Assembly: GCF_001642695.1 (NCBI RefSeq)
Contig: NZ_LWCC02000118.1
Coordinates: 1-42,438 of the forward strand
From: Streptomyces chilikensis
GTDB taxonomy: Bacteria > Actinomycetota > Actinomycetes > Streptomycetales > Streptomycetaceae
Length of the DNA stretch: 42,438 nucleotides
Direction of reading: 5' to 3'
Shown here: positions 31,524 to 39,760 of the stretch, one piece after another
Position numbering within the stretch: the stretch's first letter is position 1
Layout: each line of letters opens with the position of its first letter
Notes under the pieces: generated by a model
Database searches by the model: none
The model's input: the letters and a program-made list of their open reading frames with translations, nothing else
What the model was told of the DNA's origin: nothing
Translations under genes and position numbers: made by a program

Positions 31524-33552
31524 GATCACCCTTGAAGAGTTCGGGGCCTACAGCGGGAAGCAGTCCCTCGATCTGCTGACCAAGAAGGATCGTCCGATCG
31601 TCCTGATCGGTGGGCTCAACGGTTGTGGCAAAACAACTCTGCTTGACGCCATTCAGCTCGTTCTGTACGGGCCGCGAGCCCGTTGCAGCGGCCGTGGAAA
31701 CCGCGCTTACGACACCTATCTACGGGAAAGTATCAACCGAAAGGCGGACCCTTCCCGAGGCGCTGCAATCACCGTCGAGTTCACGGTTCCAGTCGAGGGA
31801 CATGAGCACTACTACAAAGTCGTACGTAGCTGGCGAACTAGCGGGAAATCCGTCAAAGAATTTCTCAACGTCTTTGTCGACGACACCTACGGTGAGCGCG
31901 TTAAGTCCAGCCGTCGTGCAGTAAAGCCAGAATTCAAGATCAGCCCAGCGCTGAGCGAGAACTGGGCGGATCATATCGAAGATCTGTTGCCACTTGAAGT
32001 TGCTTCCCTGTTCTTCTTTGACGGCGAAAAGATCGAATCCCTCGCTGACCCAGAGCGTGCCGCCTCTGTGATCGAGTCCGCGGTCCAATCACTCCTTGGC
32101 GTCAGTACAGTCGAGCAGCTTCGTGCTGACCTCCTCGCGCTTCAGCGGCGGCAGCGCCTCTCGGGTGAGGATCAAGAAGTACTGGAGAAAATCCGGAACC
32201 AAGAGCGTGAGTTTGAGTCCGCGGACCGGGACGTCGAAGTCGCGAACCAGGAACTGTCCGGGCTGCGTAATCAGTACTCCAAGGCCAAGAAAGATCTTGC
32301 TGCAGTCGAAACTGCCTTCAGACAGGAGGGGGGAGTCCTCTTCGAGCGCCGCAAGGAGTTGGAGAGTGAGCGGGACCGTGTATCCCAGCAGCTGGCCGAT
32401 ACCAGAGCCGCTCTGGTGAATGTCGCTGCAGGCCCGCTTCCTCTCCTGATGCTTGGCAAGCAGCTCGACGAAGTGCGTGCGCAGGCAGAACGCGAGCAGG
32501 ATGCTGCTCAAGCTAACCAAGTATTGGGAGTGCTGGAGCAACGCGATCAGTGGATCCTCGAACTTCTGGGTGATGAGGTGCCCACGCAAGCGCGGGATGC
32601 GGTACTGAAGCAGCTGGACGCGGATCGTAAGAAGCGGGCGGAGACTGCCGAGCTCGAGGTCAACTTCGGCCTCCCGCAAAACGCGCTCTCTCAGCTATCG
32701 GCGCTCGACCAGGCTCTCCTGAGCGATACTGCTCGTGCCCAGGAACTCCTCCGAGCAGCAGCTGAAGCCGCTGAGCACCTGCATCAGTTGGAGCGTCAGC
32801 TTGAAGGTGTGCCGGCCAAGAGCAAGGTGGCTGCACTCCAGACAGCACGGAGCGAGCATCTGGATGCTCTTGCCGTCGCTCGAGCCGCAGTCGAGCGTGC
32901 TGAGGGGCGGGTCGCCGAGCTCAGGCGCCGACGAGCAAACATCAGTGATGCCCTGGAGCGTAGCCACCAGGAGCGCGTGAAGACCTTGATCAGGGTTGAG
33001 GAAGTCCAGCGTGTCATCACCTACTCCGAGAAGGCGCGAGAAACCCTGGAGCGTTTTGGCGGGGCACTACTCAAGCGTCACATCAGCCGCCTCGAAGTTG
33101 CTGTAAAGCAGAGCTTCAACGAGCTGATGCGAAAGAATGGGCTCGTCCAGGGCCTCCGCATCGACACGGACAAATTCACGCTCTCCCTATCGGATCCCGA
33201 GGGTGAGCCCATCGACCCGATCCGCCTCAGCGCCGGCGAGCGGCAGCTACTTGCCGTCTCCCTTCTGTGGGGGCTCGTGAAAGTCGCGGGCAACCGGCTG
33301 CCAAGCGTCATCGACACTCCGCTCGGCCGGCTCGACAGCCGCCACCGTGAGCACCTCGTTGAGCGCTACTTCCCGAACGCCAGTCACCAGGTGCTGCTGC
33401 TCTCCACCGACGAGGAAATTGACGAGCACCTGCTCGGGCGACTTAAAAAATCGATCGCGCACACCTACACCCTGGTCCACGACGACACTACATTCACCAC
33501 CACCGTCAAGGCTGGTTACTGGTGGAATGCAGGAGAGCAGCATGTCGCTTGA
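31510..33552 (+). CDS. dndD: DndD, SMC/Rad50-like ATPase of the modification complex
   Basis: The 680-residue protein opens with MLLHKITLEEFGAYSGKQSLDL and Walker A GLNGCGKTT at 35-43. EDLLPLEVASLFFFDGEKIESLADPE follows. A long coiled coil of about 190-510 rich in Glu, Arg and Leu leads to the ABC signature LSAGERQLLAVSLLWG near 574 and a Walker B/D-loop region VIDTPLGRLDSRH near 600. DndD hydrolyses ATP and probably nicks or remodels DNA for sulfur incorporation together with DndC and DndE. No zinc-hook cysteines are seen in the coiled coil, unlike the second ATPase at 34524. The ATG lies inside dndC. Confidence 0.92.
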   Translation: MLLHKITLEEFGAYSGKQSLDLLTKKDRPIVLIGGLNGCGKTTLLDAIQLVLYGPRARCSGRGNRAYDTYLRESINRKADPSRGAAITVEFTVPVEGHEHYYKVVRSWRTSGKSVKEFLNVFVDDTYGERVKSSRRAVKPEFKISPALSENWADHIEDLLPLEVASLFFFDGEKIESLADPERAASVIESAVQSLLGVSTVEQLRADLLALQRRQRLSGEDQEVLEKIRNQEREFESADRDVEVANQELSGLRNQYSKAKKDLAAVETAFRQEGGVLFERRKELESERDRVSQQLADTRAALVNVAAGPLPLLMLGKQLDEVRAQAEREQDAAQANQVLGVLEQRDQWILELLGDEVPTQARDAVLKQLDADRKKRAETAELEVNFGLPQNALSQLSALDQALLSDTARAQELLRAAAEAAEHLHQLERQLEGVPAKSKVAALQTARSEHLDALAVARAAVERAEGRVAELRRRRANISDALERSHQERVKTLIRVEEVQRVITYSEKARETLERFGGALLKRHISRLEVAVKQSFNELMRKNGLVQGLRIDTDKFTLSLSDPEGEPIDPIRLSAGERQLLAVSLLWGLVKVAGNRLPSVIDTPLGRLDSRHREHLVERYFPNASHQVLLLSTDEEIDEHLLGRLKKSIAHTYTLVHDDTTFTTTVKAGYWWNAGEQHVA

Positions 33553-33919
33553 TACGGTCCGGCTCTCGCAGCCGGCACGCGACCGACTCGTGCGGTTGAA
33601 GCGCAACACAGGTATTACTCAGTGGAACGTCCTATGTCGGTGGGCTCTGACACTGTCACTCAAGGACCCTTCTACTCCGCTCGTCAAGGACATCGTCACT
33701 GACTCCAATGTCGAAATGACGTGGAAGACCTTTGCCGGTCAATACGGCGACCTCTACCTGGCCTTGCTCAAGGAACGCTGTCTGACCGATGGCCAGGAGC
33801 CCACTGACGAAGCTGTCGCCAAGACACTGATCGTCCATCTGCACCGAGGCATCGGCTATCTCGGCGGAAGTAAGGACATGCAGACCATCGAGGGAATGGT
33901 GTCTGCGGTCGCAGCTTGA
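33542..33919 (+). CDS. dndE: DndE, small DNA-binding subunit of the phosphorothioation complex
   Basis: The 125-residue protein, MSLDTVRLSQPARDRLVRLKRNTGITQWNVLCRWALTLSL, has the DndE-type ribbon-helix-helix-like N-terminus with basic residues. HLHRGIGYL near the C-terminus is also typical. DndE tetramers bind nicked DNA. The length agrees with S. lividans DndE (about 126). The ATG at 33542 overlaps the end of dndD by 11 bases. It closes the dndBCDE operon and is followed by a hairpin. Confidence 0.92.
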   Translation: MSLDTVRLSQPARDRLVRLKRNTGITQWNVLCRWALTLSLKDPSTPLVKDIVTDSNVEMTWKTFAGQYGDLYLALLKERCLTDGQEPTDEAVAKTLIVHLHRGIGYLGGSKDMQTIEGMVSAVAA

Positions 33920-33934
33920 CCCGTGGGCACCCGG

Positions 33935-33973
33935 GGCGTGGGGGTGGTGATACGGGGGAAGCCCCCACGCCCA
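33935..33973. terminator. Bidirectional hairpin between dndE and the restriction operon
   Basis: Eleven bases at 33935-33945 pair perfectly with 33963-33973 across a 17-base loop. It lies 16 bases after the dndE stop and 51 bases after the stop of the convergent gene, so it serves both operons. Confidence 0.75.
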
Positions 33974-34023
33974 CGTTGTCGGGCGTCTTGCGCCAAGCGG
34001 TGTCTGGTGCTTCCTGCGCGCTC

Positions 34024-34527
34024 TTATGACCAATCAGGGCGAGGCGAAATCATCTTGCGAATGTCGCTCGGTACTTTGCTCGTCCTATCCCTATCAGCGA
34101 CGCACGCATCCCTCACCAAGTCGATCAGGGTTTCAGCGACGGGTGATCTACTTGTATTGAGTTCTCCCTGCAAGATTGCTAGTCCACCGTTTGCGTATTC
34201 CTCGAAGATCCGGACCCTGTCGAGTGCCCTGCTGTCACTGAGGATCTCGGTGTCACCGGGAGAAACCATTACGGCCAGCGATTCGATGAACGCCTCAGCC
34301 GTGGCCATCTTCTTGAAGACATCGAATCTGATGGGTTCGCCATGCGCCTTAAGCGGGACTCTTCCATCATCCCCTCGAGACCACCCCAACGCAGCTGCGA
34401 AGAGAAGAACTTCGGCCATGGATGCGAAGATGCCGTCGTGCTCAGCCAAGAGTTGCTGGATGAGGGTTTCTTTGTCCTTTGGCCTGCGAACACGCAACTC
34501 GCCCGGCAGGGCAACCTCAGTTGTCAC
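34024..34527 (-). CDS. DNA phosphorothioation-associated protein 4-like
   Basis: The 167-residue protein has RRPKDKETLIQQLLAEHDGIF, VLLFAAALGWSRGDDGRVPLKAHGEPIRFDVF and IFEEYANGGLAIL. These match the small Dnd-linked family that I recall as TIGR04062 (dnd_assoc_4). No catalytic motif is visible and no function has been assigned to my knowledge. It is mostly helical and cytoplasmic. The GTG overlaps the stop of the upstream ATPase gene by four bases, so it is the last gene of the coupled operon. It probably acts with the ATPase. Confidence 0.72.
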   Translation of the reverse strand: MTTEVALPGELRVRRPKDKETLIQQLLAEHDGIFASMAEVLLFAAALGWSRGDDGRVPLKAHGEPIRFDVFKKMATAEAFIESLAVMVSPGDTEILSDSRALDRVRIFEEYANGGLAILQGELNTSRSPVAETLIDLVRDACVADRDRTSKVPSDIRKMISPRPDWS

Positions 34528-36587
34528 GCCTCTACCTCCATAAGAACGGCACCATCAAATGAGGAATTTACGACCTGATACGGGCAGTCAGTTCCATTCA
34601 CGTTGATCGCCTCAGTCACTTCCTCGACGTCTGACTTACGGGTGTGGGTTGTGATCACGTATTGGCGGCCGATAGCCGGCGCTAGACGCTCCTCGGCTGC
34701 CCCTTCAGCCTGGGCCTTACTCGTGAGAACGACAACCTGCGAAGCCATCTTGGGCAAGAAGTCTGCAACTCTACGACGGTAGTCGGTGTCCATATTGCCG
34801 AACGCGGCGTCCAACACAACTGGAAAGTCGCTCATGTCACTCATCGCATGAGTGTCTTGCTCTGCCACTATGCGACACTCCTCGGCCAAGGCGGCTACGA
34901 AGGACAGTGACAGCAACATGTTCTCACCCGTTGACTTTGGCGCGCGTCGCCTCTTGTCTCCGACGCCAGTCCACAGCTGTAGTTCGAACTCCGAAGTGAG
35001 TTCCGGCACGTAGTCCTTGACAGAAGACTTTTCGAAGACCTTTCGGACCCTACTGTCAAGGCTCCTGCGAGTTCGTTCCGAGATGAGGTCGCGGGTCTTA
35101 GCGAGCGCTTCTTCGGCCTCTCGAACGACGGCGATTCGCTGCTGAACTCGCCTGTTGGCAGCGTTCTTTACCTCGAGCCTCTCAACCAGCGCCGACTTCT
35201 GCTTCAGGAGCGAATCCAGTTCCGAGATGCGCTCCTGAACCACGCCGAGTCGCTTGGTCTTCGCCTCGATTTCAGAGAGCAGTCGGTCTCGGGTTGCCTC
35301 GAGTTTTGCGGGGTCCTCACCGGGGGCTTTCTTGATCTTCGAAGAGATTTCCTCGATGCGAGCCCGGTGTTCCTGGAGGGTCTTCCTGCACCTGGCGATC
35401 TGGACGTCCAGCTTTTCAAGCTCCTCTATCGCGGACTTCCGCTGCTCAGCCAGACCCCCCATCGCTCCCTCCAACATCATCCAGGATCGTTCCTCAGCGA
35501 GTCCGGCACGCTCAAGCCAATTCTGAATCTTCTGTCGTTGCGGACTTCCCTCCGCGAGGTGAGTTCCACAGATGCATTCCGCTTCGCGGAGCAGGTCCTC
35601 CACAAAGGTTCGCTTCAGTGGGGCAGGCAGTTGTCCCTGCTCCCGGAGAGTCTTACAGACGGATGTGATTTTCTCCGGCATGCCAGAAAGAAAGACCATG
35701 TAGCCGCGCTGACGTACGAGTTGGTTTCGAGACTGCAACAGCTCCTTTAGGAGAGCATCCGAGTCATCGCGTAGGCGCTCGAACTGCGCTCGATCCTTCT
35801 GTAGCTCTGCGACCCCTTCCAACGAGCGCAGGCGCTCATTCACACTATCCAACTCGGTCTTGAAATGGGGGATCTCGGACTTCAGCAGATCGAGTTCATC
35901 CTTCGCCTCCTCCTGCTGATTTTCAAGGTCATCTATTTCTTTGTTGACCTTGTCGATCGAGATGTCGCCGGTCTCCTCCGACTTCAACTTGTGCCGGATT
36001 TGGTTTCGAGCCTTGGGGAGGTGCTTCAGGGCCCTCTCGAGAGGCTCAATCCCCACCACAGTCTTGATTGCCGACTGAATCTCTGAATACGCTTCAGGTT
36101 TAGCGAGCTGTTCGATTCGTTCTCCGTTGATGAAGAAGAACCCGCTGAGCCGACTCGGAAGGATCTTTTCGATTGCCCCGGAAGGGTTCATGATTTTGTG
36201 TGAAACGCCGTCCTGGTCGGTCACGCGGACGTTAAACTCAACCTTGCCGAGTTCCTGGGCCAACCCTCGCTTGATAGCGGACTGTTCCCTTGTTACGCGG
36301 TACATTTTTCCGTCGTGATCGAAGACCACAGTGACGGATACGGTGAGTTTTTCGCCGGCGCTGGCAGCAGACCAAGCCTCCAGGTTGATCAGCGTCTCTG
36401 GATCTTCGAGGTCAGGACTTAGCTTCCCGTAAAGAGCCCAAGTGAATGCGTTGAGGAGAGTCGTCTTACCGCCACCGTTCGTGCCGTAGATCAGCGTGAC
36501 GTTCTTACCAGCGAGAGTTGTGAAAATCGCCTTCTGCTTGCCTACATAGTTGCGAAAATTCGTGAGCTCGATCTCGCTGATCTTCAC
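34524..36587 (-). CDS. Second DndD/Rad50-like AAA ATPase in the restriction operon
   Basis: The 687-residue protein starts MKISEIELTNFRNYVGKQKA with Walker A GTNGGGKTT at 35-43. RLSGFFFINGERIEQLAKPEAY follows, the block shared with DndD. Two coiled-coil arms flank Cys338-Ile-Cys340 (ECICGTHLAEGS), positioned at the apex like a Rad50 zinc hook. The C-terminal half has STGENMLLSLSFVAALAEECR as ABC signature and VVLDAAFGNMDTDYRRRV as Walker B/D-loop. It is a distinct protein from DndD although built alike. It should act on DNA ends or loops with the neighbouring nuclease-helicase. The GTG start overlaps the preceding 54-residue gene by GTGA. Confidence 0.8.
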   Translation of the reverse strand: MKISEIELTNFRNYVGKQKAIFTTLAGKNVTLIYGTNGGGKTTLLNAFTWALYGKLSPDLEDPETLINLEAWSAASAGEKLTVSVTVVFDHDGKMYRVTREQSAIKRGLAQELGKVEFNVRVTDQDGVSHKIMNPSGAIEKILPSRLSGFFFINGERIEQLAKPEAYSEIQSAIKTVVGIEPLERALKHLPKARNQIRHKLKSEETGDISIDKVNKEIDDLENQQEEAKDELDLLKSEIPHFKTELDSVNERLRSLEGVAELQKDRAQFERLRDDSDALLKELLQSRNQLVRQRGYMVFLSGMPEKITSVCKTLREQGQLPAPLKRTFVEDLLREAECICGTHLAEGSPQRQKIQNWLERAGLAEERSWMMLEGAMGGLAEQRKSAIEELEKLDVQIARCRKTLQEHRARIEEISSKIKKAPGEDPAKLEATRDRLLSEIEAKTKRLGVVQERISELDSLLKQKSALVERLEVKNAANRRVQQRIAVVREAEEALAKTRDLISERTRRSLDSRVRKVFEKSSVKDYVPELTSEFELQLWTGVGDKRRRAPKSTGENMLLSLSFVAALAEECRIVAEQDTHAMSDMSDFPVVLDAAFGNMDTDYRRRVADFLPKMASQVVVLTSKAQAEGAAEERLAPAIGRQYVITTHTRKSDVEEVTEAINVNGTDCPYQVVNSSFDGAVLMEVEA

Positions 36588-36748
36588 TTAATGATCCCTT
36601 CAATCTTTGCTACGATCTTCTCTACGATGCCTTCAGGCTTGTTGTAGTGGAGATTTTCACGCTCCACCCTGAGGACATCATTCAAGAGCTCCTGTGCCTC
36701 ATCGCTCAGGTTCTCCCAGATCTTTTCGATCTCTTTGTCCTCTTCCAT
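36584..36748 (-). CDS. 54-residue acidic protein linking helicase and ATPase genes
   Basis: The frame begins MEEDKEIEKIWENLSDEAQE and ends VEKIVAKIEGIIK; it is acidic, helical and Cys-free. AGGGAG stands seven bases before the ATG and the stop overlaps the ATPase GTG by four bases, strong signs of a real coupled gene. NCBI uses the name DNA modification system-associated small protein for short Dnd-linked proteins, and this probably belongs there. It may be an adaptor for the ATPase. It falls below common length cut-offs and could be missed in automatic annotation. Confidence 0.75.
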   Translation of the reverse strand: MEEDKEIEKIWENLSDEAQELLNDVLRVERENLHYNKPEGIVEKIVAKIEGIIK

Positions 36749-36761
36749 GATTCTCCCTCTT

Positions 36762-38849
36762 CTATAGGTCCATCAGATCGTAGTGTTCGCGAAGCTCGCG
36801 AAGGCAAGACAGGGCGTAGCCTTGATTCTCTGCATACCGGGCAAACTCAACGCATCTTTCAAGCTCGCGGCGGAAAAGATTCCTTTCAACCTCGAACAAT
36901 TCGCTTGACCCTGGCGGGACGGCAACAAAATCGATGATGTCCGCTCGTTTCTTTCCGTTTGCCTTACGAAGAACCCGGCCTCTGCGTTGAATGAATTGTC
37001 GAGGATTGCTACTGCTGGCAAGCATGTAAGCGACCCGTGCCTCAGGGATGTCTACTCCCTCATCCAAGCAGCGCATCGATGCCAGTACACGGATCCCCTT
37101 CCCCGAAGTGAAATCAGAGAGGATTTCCCGACGGACTCGGGGATTTTCCCTATTCGTGTATGGATGCGTTGGGATCCCTAGCTCTGCTCCAGCAAGTGTC
37201 ACGGCCTCGTCTAGCTGCCGGATTCCAGAGATTCCCATTTGAGTGGGACGTTCTCCTTCTGCGCAGTAGATGAGCTGAAAGGGCTCTTCTCTACGCTGAG
37301 CCAAGGCCTCCCGTAGTGCGGGGATCTTTCCTTCCGCGTGTCCTAGCACGTTTGCTCGCTTACGTAGGAGCTGTGCAAGACGTTCTTCAGATTCCATGTC
37401 ATTGGACGCTCGGGCGTACAGCCGGCCGATGTCCTTTGTTAGCTTGTTGTACAGATCAGCTTCTTCGTCTCCGAGGGGCACCAGAACCGGATAATATCTG
37501 TATGGAGTCAGAGCCTTTAGGCGAATTGCGTCTTCAATCCCAAGCTCGATCAAGATTTCCCCGAAGTAATTAATAAGAGCTCGGGTTCCCTCTGGATCCA
37601 GATGGCGGTCAGGGGTGGCTGACAGCCCCAATCGGAATGTGGCATTCTCTGGGAGCTGACTTTGAAGCTTCTCGGATCCGAGATTATGTACCTCATCTGC
37701 TATTAGGAGGACTGGTGTTTCCGTTTTAGCGAGTAGCTGCTGGAATCGTGGGGTGGCGAAAGTATCGTTGGTAACCACTACGGCAAGGTGCTGAGCAGCG
37801 CCGTTCCTCATGGACGCAAGAGTGTCACGCAACGGAGGTTCCCATTTTTGCCACGAATCTCGGCACTGAATGGGTGTTACTCCGAAGCGCCGAAGCTCTC
37901 CTGTCCACTGGTCAGCGAGGGTAAGTAGAGGAACGGTGATGACGGTCACCATAGGGCTCCCTATAGCCCTCAACTGGCGCCCGAGCTGATCGGCAACGCT
38001 GAGTCCAGTGATGGTTTTGCCAGTCCCAGTGGCCATCTGGAAAATTCCGCGACCGCGCGCCTTGAGGCATGCTGTAACGGCTTCCATTTGGTAATCATGA
38101 AGTTCGATGTTCCCTGGCAGGGTTGGCCAACCGGTGGAGATGCTGCCGGCAGAGGGTCTCAATTGTCCGCGGTTTCTGGCTATTTCAATCAGTTTGTCGC
38201 GGGCTGCTGCCGGAAAGTCCAGCACTTCAAGGTAGGGTGTCCTACCTGCCCATAGTTCGTTGAAATCTTGCTGGACGTCTGTTGCGCGTCGAGAGTCCTC
38301 TTTTTTCCAGGAACAGAAGACATGGATCGACTCAAAATTGTCCAAGAAAGCCGATGCTGTTTCGTTCAGAGAACCTGTGAAAGCTACGAAGTCGCCATGG
38401 CCATCGCTAATGATGCCGATCTTTTCATGGTAAATGCCGGTGCCGCGGCTTGATCGCATGACTGCGATCTTCACATCCAGTTGCCCCTGGGCGATGAGAC
38501 GTCCGACTCGCCCGAGGTTGTCGAGTGTCTCGGCTGAGAGTAGCGAGATCGCTTCGACTTCTCTAACGATGGAACGCTCTACGATGCGGCGAAACTCATA
38601 CCCGCGATGAATGTCTTCGATGTCATCTTGGCGCAGGTTTGGGCTGGCAACGAGGCGTATCTTTCCGCCTGCGCGCTCGAACTCGTCAATTCCTTCTGCG
38701 GCCACCGCCAAAGAACCGCTCGTGAAGTAGCCCACTGCACGGTCGTAGCGACGCCCAACTCTCAAGCAAGGAATGTAGAAATCTTCTACAACGTTATTCA
38801 AGCTGTTACGGTACCTCCCAGCCAGAGGAAGGATACGTAGCTCACTCAT
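36762..38849 (-). CDS. Phospholipase-D nuclease / SF2 helicase fusion, phosphorothioation-system restriction enzyme type
   Basis: The 695-residue protein has two parts. Residues 1-210 form a PLD-like domain with FYIPCLRVGRRYDRAVGYFTSGSL and H141-x-K143 in YHEKIGIISDG plus FTGSLNET. This is one HxK-N site, so a dimer or partner would complete a nuclease. Residues 245-650 form an SF2 helicase: HDYQMEAV, ATGTGKT at 273-279, ADEVH at 384-388, LSATPDR at 409-414, and QFIQRRGRVLRK at 618-629. This architecture matches the Dnd-linked family I recall as TIGR04095, named DNA phosphorothioation system restriction enzyme. It would cut DNA lacking the sulfur mark. The start overlaps the upstream gene by ATGA. 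GC is low. Confidence 0.82.
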   Translation of the reverse strand: MSELRILPLAGRYRNSLNNVVEDFYIPCLRVGRRYDRAVGYFTSGSLAVAAEGIDEFERAGGKIRLVASPNLRQDDIEDIHRGYEFRRIVERSIVREVEAISLLSAETLDNLGRVGRLIAQGQLDVKIAVMRSSRGTGIYHEKIGIISDGHGDFVAFTGSLNETASAFLDNFESIHVFCSWKKEDSRRATDVQQDFNELWAGRTPYLEVLDFPAAARDKLIEIARNRGQLRPSAGSISTGWPTLPGNIELHDYQMEAVTACLKARGRGIFQMATGTGKTITGLSVADQLGRQLRAIGSPMVTVITVPLLTLADQWTGELRRFGVTPIQCRDSWQKWEPPLRDTLASMRNGAAQHLAVVVTNDTFATPRFQQLLAKTETPVLLIADEVHNLGSEKLQSQLPENATFRLGLSATPDRHLDPEGTRALINYFGEILIELGIEDAIRLKALTPYRYYPVLVPLGDEEADLYNKLTKDIGRLYARASNDMESEERLAQLLRKRANVLGHAEGKIPALREALAQRREEPFQLIYCAEGERPTQMGISGIRQLDEAVTLAGAELGIPTHPYTNRENPRVRREILSDFTSGKGIRVLASMRCLDEGVDIPEARVAYMLASSSNPRQFIQRRGRVLRKANGKKRADIIDFVAVPPGSSELFEVERNLFRRELERCVEFARYAENQGYALSCLRELREHYDLMDL

Positions 38850-39328
38850 CTAACACCCCTTCGCCCGCGAATGGCTGCCAGGAAGCCTTGTGCCGTGAGA
38901 GGCGCCGCTTCTTCTTTTGCGGGGTGATGGCTGCTCAGAAGATCTTCGTCCTCGATTGGCAAGTGTTCGTGTACGGCGGGCGAGGTGAGGGCTACAAGCA
39001 GTCCGGCCAGGACTTCCTCAACGCTCCGCGGGCCACAATTCTGCAGTGCAAGTAGTTGTGAGATCGAACGCTCCAGCAACGTCCGACTGTTCCACAAACC
39101 GTGGGTGGTGAGGACGCGGCGTGCGCGCACGGAGGAACAGTGTGGGCGCACATCGGAAGAAGGGGGAGTATCGATGCCGAGGAAGGTGGCCAGTTTCTCA
39201 TTGCTTCCCGCCGCAACCGCGACCAACTGCCGAGCAAGGGCGAGTGCTGAAGACTCTCGAGCCTGCAGTGTGCTGGCGCGGGCAATAACGGCGAGTGGCG
39301 ATGCGGCAGATCCTTCGTATCGCCCCAC
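38846..39328 (-). CDS. Small protein with RNA polymerase alpha-CTD-like helix-hairpin-helix, first gene of restriction operon
   Basis: I recognise no full-length family. Residues about 67-110 read VRARRVLTTHGLWNSRTLLERSISQLLALQNCGPRSVEEVLAGL. This follows the RpoA C-terminal domain pattern (a hinge helix, then a glycine turn like NxGxxSxxEV) used to bind DNA minor groove and protein partners. The N-terminal 60 residues are Ala-rich helical, and the C-terminus is acidic then basic. The GTG at 39328 follows GAAGGGGG. Its stop overlaps the helicase start by four bases. It could recognise DNA or act as an adaptor or regulator for the operon. A remote-homology test is required before trusting the CTD call. 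Confidence 0.6.
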   Translation of the reverse strand: MGRYEGSAASPLAVIARASTLQARESSALALARQLVAVAAGSNEKLATFLGIDTPPSSDVRPHCSSVRARRVLTTHGLWNSRTLLERSISQLLALQNCGPRSVEEVLAGLLVALTSPAVHEHLPIEDEDLLSSHHPAKEEAAPLTAQGFLAAIRGRRGVR

Positions 39329-39417
39329 GCCCTGCCCCCTTCACCGCCAGTCTCCTGGCTACCCCTCGCGCGCAGCACGTGGCTGCTGGGCCCGCCCCCT
39401 GCTCGGAACCCGCCTTC

Positions 39418-39440
39418 ATCGTAACGGCTTGTGAGCCGTT
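39418..39440 (-). promoter_or_regulatory. Inverted repeat and possible promoter of the restriction operon
   Basis: AACGGCT (39423-39429) and AGCCGTT (39434-39440) form a 7-bp inverted repeat. On the minus strand TACGAT (39423-39418) overlaps its edge as a possible -10, which would give a leader of about 85 bases before GTG 39328. The rest of 39329-39607 shows nothing recognisable. Confidence 0.3.
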
Positions 39441-39607
39441 CCGCTGAGCAGCGCTTTTCAGTGGACAACTGATCGTCTTCATGGAAGATGATTGGAGGTT
39501 TTGCTCGCTGTCGGGTTGTCACCTACTTCAGCGGGTTGATCGCCGGTGCATCGGTGCTGGCACGACACAGTGGTGCTGGTCTTCATCGTCCCTGAGCGTT
39601 TCCATCC

Positions 39608-39760
39608 TCAGTCTGAGCTGGCCAGATGCAGGCAGAGGACGGCTTGGACGAGGCCGGTAATGCGGGTGGTCGAGCAACGGATCTTGCAGAGGAGTCGCCA
39701 GGATTTGAGGGTGGCGACGGCCCAGGGTCTTTGAGAAGTGGCGAGGTGGGCGGTTCGCCT
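39608..39760 (-). pseudogene. C-terminal fragment of an IS5-family transposase
   Basis: The minus strand encodes PWAVATLKSWRLLCKIRCST followed by TRITGLVQAVLCLHLASSD and a stop. This resembles the last 40 residues of IS5-type DDE transposases, which end with a LKxWRILRKLRC-like segment. The catalytic domain is missing. It lies between the restriction operon and the right ISAs1 remnant. Confidence 0.6.

Larger units (their letters stand above)
25975..39328. mobile_element. DNA phosphorothioation (dnd) genomic island
   Basis: This segment carries a methyltransferase, dndA, dndBCDE and a five-gene convergent operon, and it is framed by transposase remnants. GC drops from about 75 percent in the core to 45 percent or lower in places (for example 27 of 60 bases at 37681-37740). 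No integrase, tRNA or attachment site is visible, so the mobility mechanism is not shown. Confidence 0.7.

Noticed and set aside
34024-39328. BREX or DISARM system
   Set aside because: There is no PglX-type methylase, PglZ, BrxL or DISARM helicase-methylase set; the ATPase is SMC-like and the neighbours are dnd genes.
25975-39328. DptF-DptG-DptH restriction genes of the Salmonella type
   Set aside because: No protein in the island shows their length or motifs; the convergent operon has a different architecture.
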